The position numbers and the translations under genes were made by a program. Below are positions 1 to 7,588 of a stretch of 26,285 bases of DNA, piece after piece (the first letter of the stretch is position 1; every line of letters starts with the position of its first letter). The notes beneath the pieces are model-generated. The model saw nothing but the letters and a program-made list of their open reading frames with translations. It made no database searches and was not told the DNA's origin. Source of the stretch: Candidatus Muiribacterium halophilum (lineage in GTDB: Bacteria > Muiribacteriota > Muiribacteriia > Muiribacteriales > Muiribacteriaceae); NCBI GenBank assembly GCA_023228995.1, contig JALOAD010000046.1, positions 1 to 26,285 of the forward strand, written 5' to 3'.

Positions 1-160
1 TTCATAGTTAGCTTATCGGAAACGGTACTATATTATATTAATAGATATTACCGGAAGACAAAATGAAGAGGGTTAAATAGGGTTGGGGGTTGGGGGTTGG
101 GGGTTGGGGGTTGGGGGTTGGGGGTTGGGGGTTAAAAACAAGTGAGTAGTGAATGGGCTT
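1..160. other. Intergenic region downstream of the pseudopilin operon
   Basis: This stretch holds no convincing gene. It contains a perfect G-rich heptamer array (annotated separately) and, nearer the window edge, a weak inverted pair CGGTA (23-27) and TACCG (49-53) separated by 21 AT-rich bases. No hairpin followed by a T-run is visible on either strand, so the terminator of the minus-strand operon ending at 161 is not identified. Confidence 0.6.
85..133. repeat. Perfect 7-bp G-rich tandem repeat, (GGGGGTT)x7
   Basis: Seven uninterrupted copies of GGGGGTT are read directly on the plus strand, preceded by a partial GGTT unit (81-84) and by two degenerate AGGGTTAAAT-like segments from about 68. 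All G tracts are on the plus strand, so the single strand meets the usual requirement for G-quadruplex formation (four or more G-runs of at least three, with 2-base loops). A transcript of the minus-strand operon reading past its stop at 161 would carry the C-rich complement. In such AT-rich DNA the composition is striking. Heptanucleotide tandem repeats are a known class in some bacteria (for example the STRR repeats of filamentous cyanobacteria). Copy number is likely to vary between strains. Confidence 0.95.
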
Positions 161-1042
161 CTATTCAAACATCTTTGGAAACTCTAATATATTTGAAGAA
201 TTCTTTTTATCAAAAATAACAAGATTTCCGCCAGAATCAATCATATATCTAGCCTGCATAGAAAATGAAGAAAGTATTCTCCATTTTTCACCAGAACTTT
301 CTCTAATTACATTTCTTGCAGTTATATATATTTTATTACCTAGAACTTTATAATTATATATATATTTAAAAAGATTATCTGATACATCAGTCTTTATTTC
401 ACCTTCATTATAAAAGAAATTTTCATAAACTGAAATCTCATCTATTTCTCCAACATCAGCATCACCATATTCTAAAGATATATTTTTTAACAAAAAAGGT
501 TCTTCATACTCAAGATTTATTTCTGTACCAGTTATTTCATTCAAAGTATCTGTTTGAGCATTATATAAAAGAACAAAAGTTCCTCCTTCAGAAGCTCCAT
601 ATATTTTAAGTTTTACAGCAATCCCTTCTTCTTGTGTAACACTTAAAAAATGACAATTAATCTCTTGAGCAAGCTCAATATTTATTTTTTTTTCTAAATC
701 ATGTTGTTCAAACTTAAATTTGCCAGGCATTTCATTTGAATAAAAAGTTCCAATTATATCTTCAGGAACATATTGATTATGTCTTGACGAATATGAAGTT
801 ATCTTTGCTCCTTCAAATACATTTGCCACATTTTTTAATCTATCTGGTCTTAATCTTAAATAATTCATAATCTCAGATAGTGCAGCTTCAGCTATAAAGT
901 TTATTGCAGTACTTTTTTTTGAATTATCTCTCATATCAAGTTGCCTATTTATAAGCTCTATTAAAGTAAATGCAAAAATCGAAAGAACTGAAATCAAAAT
1001 AAAAATCGATATCATAGAAACTGCTTTTTTATTAAAAATCAA
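161..1042 (-). CDS. GspK/PilX-like minor pseudopilin, divergent
   Basis: Last gene of the secretion/pilus operon, 293 residues. The N-terminus is a short basic stretch (NKKA) followed by one hydrophobic helix (about residues 8-30), and then a polar helix that contains the element AEAAL at 51-55. This layout is typical of GspK and PilX N-termini. The prepilin glycine and the +5 glutamate are both absent (A7/V8 would be the nearest cleavage site). GspK-type tip subunits are known to lack the +5 glutamate. The rest is mixed, mostly beta-like sequence that I do not recognise. The start is TTG, supported by an AAGGAG site 10 bases upstream; the next Met is residue 10, inside the hydrophobic segment, and too far from that site. 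A minor pilin tip or assembly role is inferred from the N-terminal pattern and operon position, not from a recognised C-terminal domain. Confidence 0.6.
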   Translation of the reverse strand: MIFNKKAVSMISIFILISVLSIFAFTLIELINRQLDMRDNSKKSTAINFIAEAALSEIMNYLRLRPDRLKNVANVFEGAKITSYSSRHNQYVPEDIIGTFYSNEMPGKFKFEQHDLEKKINIELAQEINCHFLSVTQEEGIAVKLKIYGASEGGTFVLLYNAQTDTLNEITGTEINLEYEEPFLLKNISLEYGDADVGEIDEISVYENFFYNEGEIKTDVSDNLFKYIYNYKVLGNKIYITARNVIRESSGEKWRILSSFSMQARYMIDSGGNLVIFDKKNSSNILEFPKMFE

Positions 1043-1052
1043 GGTTTTATAT

Positions 1053-1058
1053 CTCCTT
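1053..1058 (-). promoter_or_regulatory. Ribosome binding site fixing the TTG start at 1042
   Basis: The minus strand reads AAGGAG here, with 10 bases to the TTG codon at 1042-1040. No ATG or GTG lies in frame between the site and residue 10, so the site decides in favour of TTG. Confidence 0.6.
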
Positions 1059-1070
1059 TAAAATTCATTT

Positions 1071-2663
1071 TTATTTAAGTTTTACAAGTTTATAAACTTT
1101 TATCTGAATAGACTTACCTTTTACAGTAACTTTACCTAATAATTCAGCTTCAACGAAATCTTTAACTCTTTCATAAGTGTTTTCACTAACAATAAATGAT
1201 GTCTTAAACTGCCTTGTTAAAGATTCTATTCTTGCACCAGTATTAACAGCATCTCCAATTACAGTATAATCCATTCTTTTAGGAGAACCCATATTTCCAA
1301 CAATCATATCTCCTGTGTTAATTCCTATACCAATATTAAAAGGTTCCACGCCATCTTTTTTCCACTTCAAAACAAGTTCATCCAACTTTGCCAGCATTGC
1401 AAACCCGCATTTAACCGCAAGTTGAGCATGCTCTTTATGATGTACAGGAGCTCCCCATATTGCCATTATCTCATCTCCAACAAATTTATCAAGCGTACCA
1501 TTATGATCCATTATTACATCTGTCATTGCTGTAAGATATTCATTAAGTATTGATACTACTTTTTCCGGTTGATATTTTTCTGAATATGTAGTAAAACCTA
1601 CTATGTCTGAAAAAAGAACAGTTAACTCTGCTTTTTTACCACCAAGTTTAAGCATATCAGGGTTTTTAAGAAGTTCTTCTACTACTGCTGGAGAAGTATA
1701 TCTTTGAAAAGAATTTCTTAACTGTTTTTTTTCTTGTAATTGTTTGGCAGAAAACTTTTTTTCACTTTGAAGTTCATCTTTTGTCATTTCAAAAAGTTGT
1801 GCTTTATCAAAAGCAATTGCTGCAAGACTCGCTGTTGTTGTTATAAGTAATCTTGCTTCATCATCCATTACATATTCTTTTCTTTTACCATCTTCATCTA
1901 CCACTTCCTGAAATTCCTCAACAACTATTACACCACTAACTTTTTCTTTTAAAATAGGTGTAACTAGTTTACATTTTAATTCTGAATTTTTAAAAAGATT
2001 TTGTATTAATTTATCTTCATTCCAAATACTAAATAATTTAGATTCTCTAACAGAATAAGCAATTATATCTTTACTATCTTTTTTTATTTTTAAATTTTTA
2101 TCAACAATATCTCCATGCCTTGCAAGCATAAAAATATCATCACTTGATTCGTCCACTATAAAAATTGATATTTTCATACAATAAGCAGATTTACTCAATA
2201 TATTAAAAATCAAATTTACAATTGTATCTCTTTCTAAACTTCCTATGAGTTCTCTATACCTTAACAAAACAGATGAAAATTTAACTTTCCTATTACTCAT
2301 ATCTTCTCTCATATTAGAAAGAAGTTCTTCCATCTTTTTAGCTTTCTGTGCATATTCTGTTTTAACTTTCAGATTTGTTTCTCCACCAGATTTTCTTAAA
2401 ATAAGGAAAAAAGCTAGAATTACATTTGTCAAAAGTATTATTATAAAAGCAATTATGAATTTTCCAGAATTTTCAGGCATAGTTAATATATTTTTAAAAA
2501 GATCATAAATTTTTATGAAAGGTGAAAAATATTCCTTTTTTATTATATTGAAAATATATAAAAAATAAAATAAAAGTATTAATATAATAGATAATAATAA
2601 TTTGATAAAAAATGATACAAAATTAAATCTTTTCCTTTCAAATTTGACAAATTTTTCAGCCAT
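1071..2663 (-). CDS. Membrane-bound GAF-class III adenylate cyclase
   Basis: Predicted to make cAMP from ATP at the inner membrane. Two hydrophobic segments (about residues 17-41 and 69-89) are followed by a coiled-coil-like linker, a GAF-like sensor domain (about 145-290), a second linker helix and a class III cyclase domain (about 340-510). Catalytic residues are all visible: metal-binding D353 (FSDIVGF) and D397 (KFVGDE), adenine-selecting K393 and T467 (DYTVIGD), and transition-state N474 and R478. The K/T pair fits class IIIb adenylyl cyclases. The ATG at 2663 is preferred because a GGGGGAA site lies 5 bases upstream. A TTG at 2675, directly after the preceding stop, would add four residues but has no good site. 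The gene sits between the GspJ-like and GspK/PilX-like genes, so its activity is probably tied to that machine. The GAF ligand is unknown. Confidence 0.9.
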   Translation of the reverse strand: MAEKFVKFERKRFNFVSFFIKLLLSIILILLFYFLYIFNIIKKEYFSPFIKIYDLFKNILTMPENSGKFIIAFIIILLTNVILAFFLILRKSGGETNLKVKTEYAQKAKKMEELLSNMREDMSNRKVKFSSVLLRYRELIGSLERDTIVNLIFNILSKSAYCMKISIFIVDESSDDIFMLARHGDIVDKNLKIKKDSKDIIAYSVRESKLFSIWNEDKLIQNLFKNSELKCKLVTPILKEKVSGVIVVEEFQEVVDEDGKRKEYVMDDEARLLITTTASLAAIAFDKAQLFEMTKDELQSEKKFSAKQLQEKKQLRNSFQRYTSPAVVEELLKNPDMLKLGGKKAELTVLFSDIVGFTTYSEKYQPEKVVSILNEYLTAMTDVIMDHNGTLDKFVGDEIMAIWGAPVHHKEHAQLAVKCGFAMLAKLDELVLKWKKDGVEPFNIGIGINTGDMIVGNMGSPKRMDYTVIGDAVNTGARIESLTRQFKTSFIVSENTYERVKDFVEAELLGKVTVKGKSIQIKVYKLVKLK

Positions 2664-2675
2664 GTATTCCCCCAA

Positions 2676-3536
2676 CTATTTCATTCTATTCAAATTAAGA
2701 AAAAATACCTTTTTTTTTCTAAACTCTTCTTTATCTTCTCTTATATCTATTTCAATTTCAAATTTTCTTACAAGACCCGGCATTGTATAAATAAAATCAT
2801 TTTTCATTTCAATTATCTCATTATTTAAAGTATAGTATTTTATATTAAAAAGATATACATTTTCTAAAATAACTTGAGGAGTGACAGTTCCTTCTTTAGT
2901 ATTTGAATCGATTTTATAATAATATAATTTTTTTTCCTCTTCAGAAAAGAAATAACACAATGTTTGGGATTTCTGATATGAAAAATTATCTCCAAGTGAA
3001 TTATAAAAAAAACCCTGTTCGGTAAAAATACCAATATCATTCCAATTAAAAGCCGGAATATTATAAATCCATCTTTCCCATAATTCTTTTTTTAAATAAA
3101 GCCAACAATTTTCTCTATTATTATTTAAATTAAACCAGCTTGATAATGCATCATTAGAAAGAAAGTAGTTTTGAATATCTATAAGATTATTATTTTTTCC
3201 ATTAAAAAACTCAGAATAATCAGGAATGTTTATTAATGTGCTTTTAGCATTATCAGCAAGTTTTCCTTTATTTAAATAAGATTTTAATATATTGTCAAGA
3301 AAACCATTGTTTTTTTTAAAAACCGAACAATAAGAAAAAGGAGAAGTAGTCTTAAGATCGTTTTCAAATCTTTTCATAAAAAAATCAATATCTGATAGTT
3401 TATTATAAACATTTTCACCATAATCCCATATATTTATTCCCGAGAAAAAAAGATTTGTAGTTGCAACTATAAGAATTCCAAAAATCGCCATACTTATAAG
3501 AACTTCAACAAGACTCAGCCCTTTATTCTCTATCAT
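2676..3536 (-). CDS. GspJ-like minor pseudopilin
   Basis: A 286-residue prepilin. The N-terminus carries a type III signal: K5-G6, cleavage before L7, glutamate E11 at mature position +5, then a hydrophobic helix to about residue 31. The following segment, with repeated acidic and basic residues and a 'RFENDL' stretch near residues 56-61, resembles the early part of GspJ/PulJ proteins, where 'R..DL' follows the helix. Length is somewhat above that of typical GspJ. The ATG at 3536 overlaps the upstream GspH-like gene by 14 bases, indicating translational coupling. The role inferred is a minor subunit of the pseudopilus or pilus tip. Assignment to J rather than to another minor pilin (such as PilW) rests on the N-terminus, size and gene order, so it is moderate. 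Confidence 0.7.
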   Translation of the reverse strand: MIENKGLSLVEVLISMAIFGILIVATTNLFFSGINIWDYGENVYNKLSDIDFFMKRFENDLKTTSPFSYCSVFKKNNGFLDNILKSYLNKGKLADNAKSTLINIPDYSEFFNGKNNNLIDIQNYFLSNDALSSWFNLNNNRENCWLYLKKELWERWIYNIPAFNWNDIGIFTEQGFFYNSLGDNFSYQKSQTLCYFFSEEEKKLYYYKIDSNTKEGTVTPQVILENVYLFNIKYYTLNNEIIEMKNDFIYTMPGLVRKFEIEIDIREDKEEFRKKKVFFLNLNRMK

Positions 3537-4059
3537 AAATAATTTTTCCAGTCATATTATTAAATTCTATTGCTTTTTCTAATTTTGCTTTTGAAGAAAC
3601 TATAAAAAATTTTTTGCCACCTTTATATTCAATAATGTTTTTTGTAGAATCCATAAATTCAGGCTTACCATTGCTTTTGAATATTATATACTTAAGGTCT
3701 GTGAATTCTTCTCTTCCTTCAAGATTAATTGAATTGTTTTTTGACAGAATAATATCTTCATCGTATTGTCTTAAAAAATTATAATCTGCATTAGTAATAA
3801 TATTTCTATAAGAACTACTGTTTAATATCTCTATTCCATAATAAACCTTTTGATAACTCCCAAGTATATACATTTCACTTTTGTTTAACGAAAGATTCTG
3901 AACTAATTTAAAATCTCCAGCCATAATATTATAAGCACTTGTTAAATCAAATTCATTTTTAAACTTGAGAAAGTTTGGAGAGACCGTAGCAGCAATTACT
4001 GTAATAATAACTACTGATACGATCACCTCTAGAAGTGTAAAACCTTTATTATTCCCCAC
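3523..4059 (-). CDS. GspH-like minor pseudopilin
   Basis: A 178-residue prepilin with a classic N-terminus: NNKG, then cleavage before F7, TLLE with E11 at +5, and a hydrophobic helix to about residue 27 ending at SPNF. The helix is followed by a segment (DLTSAYNIMAGDFKLVQNLSLNKS) resembling the alpha-helical continuation of GspH/FimT, in which a run like 'L...L..AR..A..' follows the membrane helix. The size matches GspH. The start is GTG at 4059, overlapping the end of gspG by 11 bases. The only purine-rich site (GGAG, about 15 bases upstream) is too distant, so translation is probably coupled to gspG. No GspI-like gene follows; the next gene is GspJ-like. Confidence 0.7.
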   Translation of the reverse strand: MGNNKGFTLLEVIVSVVIITVIAATVSPNFLKFKNEFDLTSAYNIMAGDFKLVQNLSLNKSEMYILGSYQKVYYGIEILNSSSYRNIITNADYNFLRQYDEDIILSKNNSINLEGREEFTDLKYIIFKSNGKPEFMDSTKNIIEYKGGKKFFIVSSKAKLEKAIEFNNMTGKIIYDRE

Positions 4060-4570
4060 CAGTAGCTAATGGTTCTCCATCAAATTTTAACCATTTAAAA
4101 ATATCATCACCATCATCTGAATATGTTGCACCTTTACCATCATCAACACCATTTGGACCAAATGATACAATAAGTATTCCACATAGTGGTTTTCCATTTA
4201 TATTAAATGTACCGTTTACTGGATTTCCATCTGCATCAAGCTGTTTATCGTATATTTTATATTCATTTTCCCATGGATCTTTTGTAACTTCTTCAACTGC
4301 ATCTTCCATATAAGGACCTTTCCATCCTGATATTGCAGGACCGGTCCCGTTAGTTTTATTTACAACAAGTTCAGCAACATGCCCAGGATATTTACCTGTA
4401 TGCATAAGATAAAGTCTTGAAGCACCTTTGATTGCATCAAGCTCAGCTGTTGCTGCTCCTCTTTTACCTTCATCGATAAACGACATAAGTCTTGGCACTG
4501 AAACTGCTGCAAGAATACCAATTACCACAATAACAATAAGTAATTCAAGTAATGTAAACCCTTTTTTCAT
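4049..4570 (-). CDS. gspG: Major pseudopilin GspG
   Basis: Main subunit of the type II secretion pseudopilus, anchored in the inner membrane before assembly. The prepilin signal is canonical: KKG with cleavage before F5, E9 at mature +5, and a hydrophobic helix to about residue 24 ending at VPRL. Family-specific GspG features follow. These are the 'KGPY' motif near 84-87, 'DPW.N.Y' at 98-104, and a C-terminal acidic loop (about 137-157, FGPNGVDDG then SDDGDD) that matches the calcium-binding loop of GspG proteins. The 173-residue length is slightly above the usual 140-150. ATG at 4570 has GGAG 8 bases upstream (4579-4582). A 101-bp gap with a consensus -10 element separates it from gspF, so it may have its own promoter, as expected for an abundant subunit. 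Confidence 0.92.
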   Translation of the reverse strand: MKKGFTLLELLIVIVVIGILAAVSVPRLMSFIDEGKRGAATAELDAIKGASRLYLMHTGKYPGHVAELVVNKTNGTGPAISGWKGPYMEDAVEEVTKDPWENEYKIYDKQLDADGNPVNGTFNINGKPLCGILIVSFGPNGVDDGKGATYSDDGDDIFKWLKFDGEPLATGGE

Positions 4571-4595
4571 ATTTTACACTCCATTTATTTTTTTT

Positions 4596-4609
4596 GCTGA
4601 TTATACAGC
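4596..4609 (-). promoter_or_regulatory. Candidate gspG promoter -10 inside a palindrome
   Basis: On the minus strand a perfect TATAAT hexamer (4605-4600) lies 30 bases before the gspG start. The flanking bases make GCTG-TATAAT-CAGC, so the hexamer sits in the centre of 4-bp inverted arms. Seventeen bases upstream the sequence is ATTAAA, a poor -35 match. The position suits a strong leader-less-than-30 promoter for the major pseudopilin. The arms could be an operator or chance. Confidence 0.5.
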
Positions 4610-4671
4610 ATTTAAGCATAAATTTAATTTATTTTAACACAAAACAAGTATTTTTAAAACATTTATTCTTT

Positions 4672-5889
4672 TTACTGCTTTATAAGTTTTATCATATCAA
4701 ACATCGGTAAAAACATAGATATTGCAATGAAACCCATTACAACTCCCATAGAAACTATAAGTATAGGTTCAAGAAGAGAAAGCATTGTTTCAATTGTCAT
4801 TTCAACTTCCAAATCATAAAAATCACCAACCTTTACTAACATTTTTGCAAGATTCCCTGTTTTTTCACCTACATTTATCATTTTTACAACCATTGGCGGA
4901 AAATATTTCTCTTTTTTTAATACTTCAGAAAAAGATTCACCTTCTGATATTCTATCAGCAGCATTTTCAATTATTGAAGCTAGTATTTCATTATCCATAA
5001 GTTTTCTTGAAATTTCCATTGCATTTATAATTGGCACTCCATTTTCTGTAAGAACTCCCAATGTTTTACACATTCTTGAAACATTAGCTTTTACAGTAAG
5101 ATCTCCAACAAGCGGAAGATTAAGCATAGTTAAATCAAATAAATGCGAACCTGTTTTGGTTTTTTTTACAAAATATCTTGATAAAATAAAAAACACAATT
5201 ATTGAAAATATTAAAACCCAAAAATTACCTATAAGAAAATTTGATATTTTAAGTAAAAATGCAGTAGGTAAAGGTAATGCTCCACCCATTTTTTTAAAAA
5301 CTCCAACAAATTTAGGAAACACGAAAGTAAGCAAAAAAGCTACAACACTTGTTGCTACAAGAATCATTATTATAGGATAAGTCATAGCAGATTTCACTTT
5401 GCTGATTGTCTTTTGATCATTTTCAGAAAACTTTGCAATTCTTTCAAGAACTTCATCCAACATACCACCAGCTTCACCTGCTTCAATAAGATTTACAACA
5501 AGATTTGAAAAAACATCAGGAAATTTTTTTAAAGAATCAGAAAATGAAACTCCAGAAAGAATATCTTTTCTAACAACTCCAAGAATTTTAGCAAGCTTTG
5601 CATTTTCTATTTGTTCTTCTAAAGCAATTATACTTTCAACAAGATTAACCCCAGAATTAATAAGAGTTGCTAGCTGAATATAAAAAAACACCATTTCCTT
5701 TTGTTTTATTCTTTGAAATCTTTCACCAATATCTAGATCAAGTACATTTTGTTTAATCTCACTTAATTCTATTACAATAAATCCACTATCAACAAGTTTT
5801 TCAGCAGCATTATCTGTAGAACTAGCTTCAATCTCTCCCGACTTCAATCTGCCAGATTCATCTCTTACTTTAAATTTGTATACAGCCAT
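4672..5889 (-). CDS. gspF: GspF/PilC-type inner-membrane platform protein
   Basis: Polytopic inner-membrane protein that couples the GspE ATPase to pseudopilin assembly. The 405 residues show the family's plan: a small N-terminal domain (1-60), then two copies of the T2SSF helical domain (about 66-191 and 268-395). Each copy has its signature: AGEAGGMLDEVLERIA near 137-152, and VGEKTGNLAKML in the second copy. Three membrane segments are visible at about 171-191, 218-240 and 375-398. Length is standard for the family. ATG at 5889 follows the gspE stop by four bases, with an AAAGGCG site inside the end of gspE, so the two are translated together. GspF and PilC cannot be told apart from sequence alone; the GspG-type major pilin next to it favours a type II secretion role. 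Confidence 0.95.
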   Translation of the reverse strand: MAVYKFKVRDESGRLKSGEIEASSTDNAAEKLVDSGFIVIELSEIKQNVLDLDIGERFQRIKQKEMVFFYIQLATLINSGVNLVESIIALEEQIENAKLAKILGVVRKDILSGVSFSDSLKKFPDVFSNLVVNLIEAGEAGGMLDEVLERIAKFSENDQKTISKVKSAMTYPIIMILVATSVVAFLLTFVFPKFVGVFKKMGGALPLPTAFLLKISNFLIGNFWVLIFSIIVFFILSRYFVKKTKTGSHLFDLTMLNLPLVGDLTVKANVSRMCKTLGVLTENGVPIINAMEISRKLMDNEILASIIENAADRISEGESFSEVLKKEKYFPPMVVKMINVGEKTGNLAKMLVKVGDFYDLEVEMTIETMLSLLEPILIVSMGVVMGFIAISMFLPMFDMIKLIKQ

Positions 5890-5893
5890 TTTT

Positions 5894-7576
5894 TTATTCG
5901 CCTTTAGTTATTCTTATTACTTCTTCAAGTGTAGTCCAGCCAAGTTTTGCTTTTTCAATAGCATTTTCTCTCAAACTCTGCATTCCATTTTTTATAGCAG
6001 CATCTTTAATTACAGTAGATGATTCTTTTGCAAGAATAATTCTTTTTATATCATCATCAAGAACTAACATTTCATGTATACCTACTCTTCCTTTATAACC
6101 TGTTTTATTACAACTAACACACCCTTCGCCCATATAAAAAGTAAAATCACCATTAATTCCTAGATCATCAAGTATTTCCTGATCTGGTTTTTGAACAACT
6201 TTACATTTATCACATATTCTTCTTGCAAGCCTCTGTGCAACAACAAGCAAAAGTGTAGGCGTAAGAAGATAGGATTCTATACCCATTTCCATAAGTCTTG
6301 TAACAGCTCCAGAAGCATCATTTGTATGAAGTGTAGATAAAACAAGATGACCTGTTAAAGCAGATTCTATAGCAATCTCCGCAGTTTCAGCATCTCGTAT
6401 TTCCCCAATCATTATAATGTCAGGATCCTGTCTTAATATAGATCTTAATGCTGCTGCAAATGTCATACCTATTTCAGCATGTGTTTGAACCTGATTAATA
6501 AGTGGAAGTCTATATTCCACTGGATTTTCAACAGTAGTAATATTTACTTTAGGCGATTTTATAGATTCAAGACCTGCATATAAAGTAGAAGTTTTACCTG
6601 AACCAGTAGGACCTGTAAGGAGCACAATACCGTTTGGCTGTGCCAATGCATTCTCATACATTTTTAGATGGTTTGGAAGAAAACTAAGTTTTTCTAGACC
6701 AAGCATTACACTGCTTTTATCCAAAAGTCTCATAACTATCTTTTCACCCCAAACTGTAGGCAATGTATTTACCCTAACATCAATTTCACGATTAGAGGAT
6801 AATTTTATATTTATTCTTCCATCCTGAGGAAGTCTTTTTTCTGCTATATCCATACCTGCCATTATTTTTATTCTAGAAATTAAAGCTGATTGAATTTTAG
6901 GAGGTATTTCTGTAATTGATTGTAAAACTCCATCTACTCTATATCTTATTCTTACACCTTTTTCATCAGGTTCAATATGAATATCAGAAGCTTTTTCATT
7001 TATTCCTTCTTTTAATATAAGATTTACAAATTTAACAACTGGACTATCTTCGTTGATTTTTTCCATCTTTTCTTCACGGTTTTGCATACTAACTTCTTCT
7101 ATTTTTTCTTGAAAACCATCAACAAGATTTTTAACATCAGCAGAAGATGAATAATATTGCTTTTGAGCACCTTCTATCTCTGCTTTTGAAGAAATGACAA
7201 TATCAACTTTTAGATTAGTCTTATACTGAATTTGATCAATTGCAAATACATCCAAAGGATCTGCCATCGCAATAGTAAGTCTATTACTGTCTTTAAACAA
7301 TGGAATAAGTGTATGTTTTTTAGCTATCTGAACTGGAATTAATTTAATTACATCAGCAGAAATATCATATTCATTAAGGTTTATAACCGGAACACCAAGT
7401 TGATCTGAAAGAACTTTAAGAATGTCATTTTCTGTTACAAAACCAAGATCAATAACAACCTGTCCAAGTCTTTTTTTTGTTTCCTTCTGATTATCAAGTG
7501 CTTGTTTTACCTGTTCATCATTTATATAACCAAGTTCGACAAGCAAATCTCCTAATCTTTTTTTTCTATCAAGCAT
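5894..7576 (-). CDS. gspE: GspE/PilB-type assembly ATPase with MshEN domain
   Basis: Cytoplasmic hexameric ATPase powering pseudopilus or pilus extension. Visible in order: two 24-residue motifs at 7-30 and 36-59, each starting RLG and ending in Q, separated by five residues (KETKK), which is the layout of the c-di-GMP-binding MshEN domain; a remainder of the N-terminal domain to about 141; then the ATPase core. The core has Walker A GPTGSGKT (322-329), Asp box (346-355), Walker B ending GEIRD (384-395), His box (408-420) and a zinc tetracysteine C455, C458, C486, C489. All catalytic elements are intact and the 560-residue length is usual. The ATG has GAGGTGG seven bases upstream, overlapping the upstream TPR stop. 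GspE and PilB share this architecture; MshEN is common to both. Confidence 0.95.
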   Translation of the reverse strand: MLDRKKRLGDLLVELGYINDEQVKQALDNQKETKKRLGQVVIDLGFVTENDILKVLSDQLGVPVINLNEYDISADVIKLIPVQIAKKHTLIPLFKDSNRLTIAMADPLDVFAIDQIQYKTNLKVDIVISSKAEIEGAQKQYYSSSADVKNLVDGFQEKIEEVSMQNREEKMEKINEDSPVVKFVNLILKEGINEKASDIHIEPDEKGVRIRYRVDGVLQSITEIPPKIQSALISRIKIMAGMDIAEKRLPQDGRINIKLSSNREIDVRVNTLPTVWGEKIVMRLLDKSSVMLGLEKLSFLPNHLKMYENALAQPNGIVLLTGPTGSGKTSTLYAGLESIKSPKVNITTVENPVEYRLPLINQVQTHAEIGMTFAAALRSILRQDPDIIMIGEIRDAETAEIAIESALTGHLVLSTLHTNDASGAVTRLMEMGIESYLLTPTLLLVVAQRLARRICDKCKVVQKPDQEILDDLGINGDFTFYMGEGCVSCNKTGYKGRVGIHEMLVLDDDIKRIILAKESSTVIKDAAIKNGMQSLRENAIEKAKLGWTTLEEVIRITKGE

Positions 7577-7588
7577 TATTTATCCACC

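Noticed and set aside
23-53. Possible terminator formed by CGGTA/TACCG
   Set aside because: The stem is only 5 bp with a 21-base loop and no T-run in the right position for the minus-strand operon.
85-133. CRISPR-like repeat
   Set aside because: Units are 7 bp and directly abutting with no spacers, so it is a simple tandem repeat.
2674-2675. TTG at 2675 as the cyclase start
   Set aside because: It lies directly after the previous stop without a usable ribosome site; ATG at 2663 has GGGGGAA five bases upstream, and only four residues differ.
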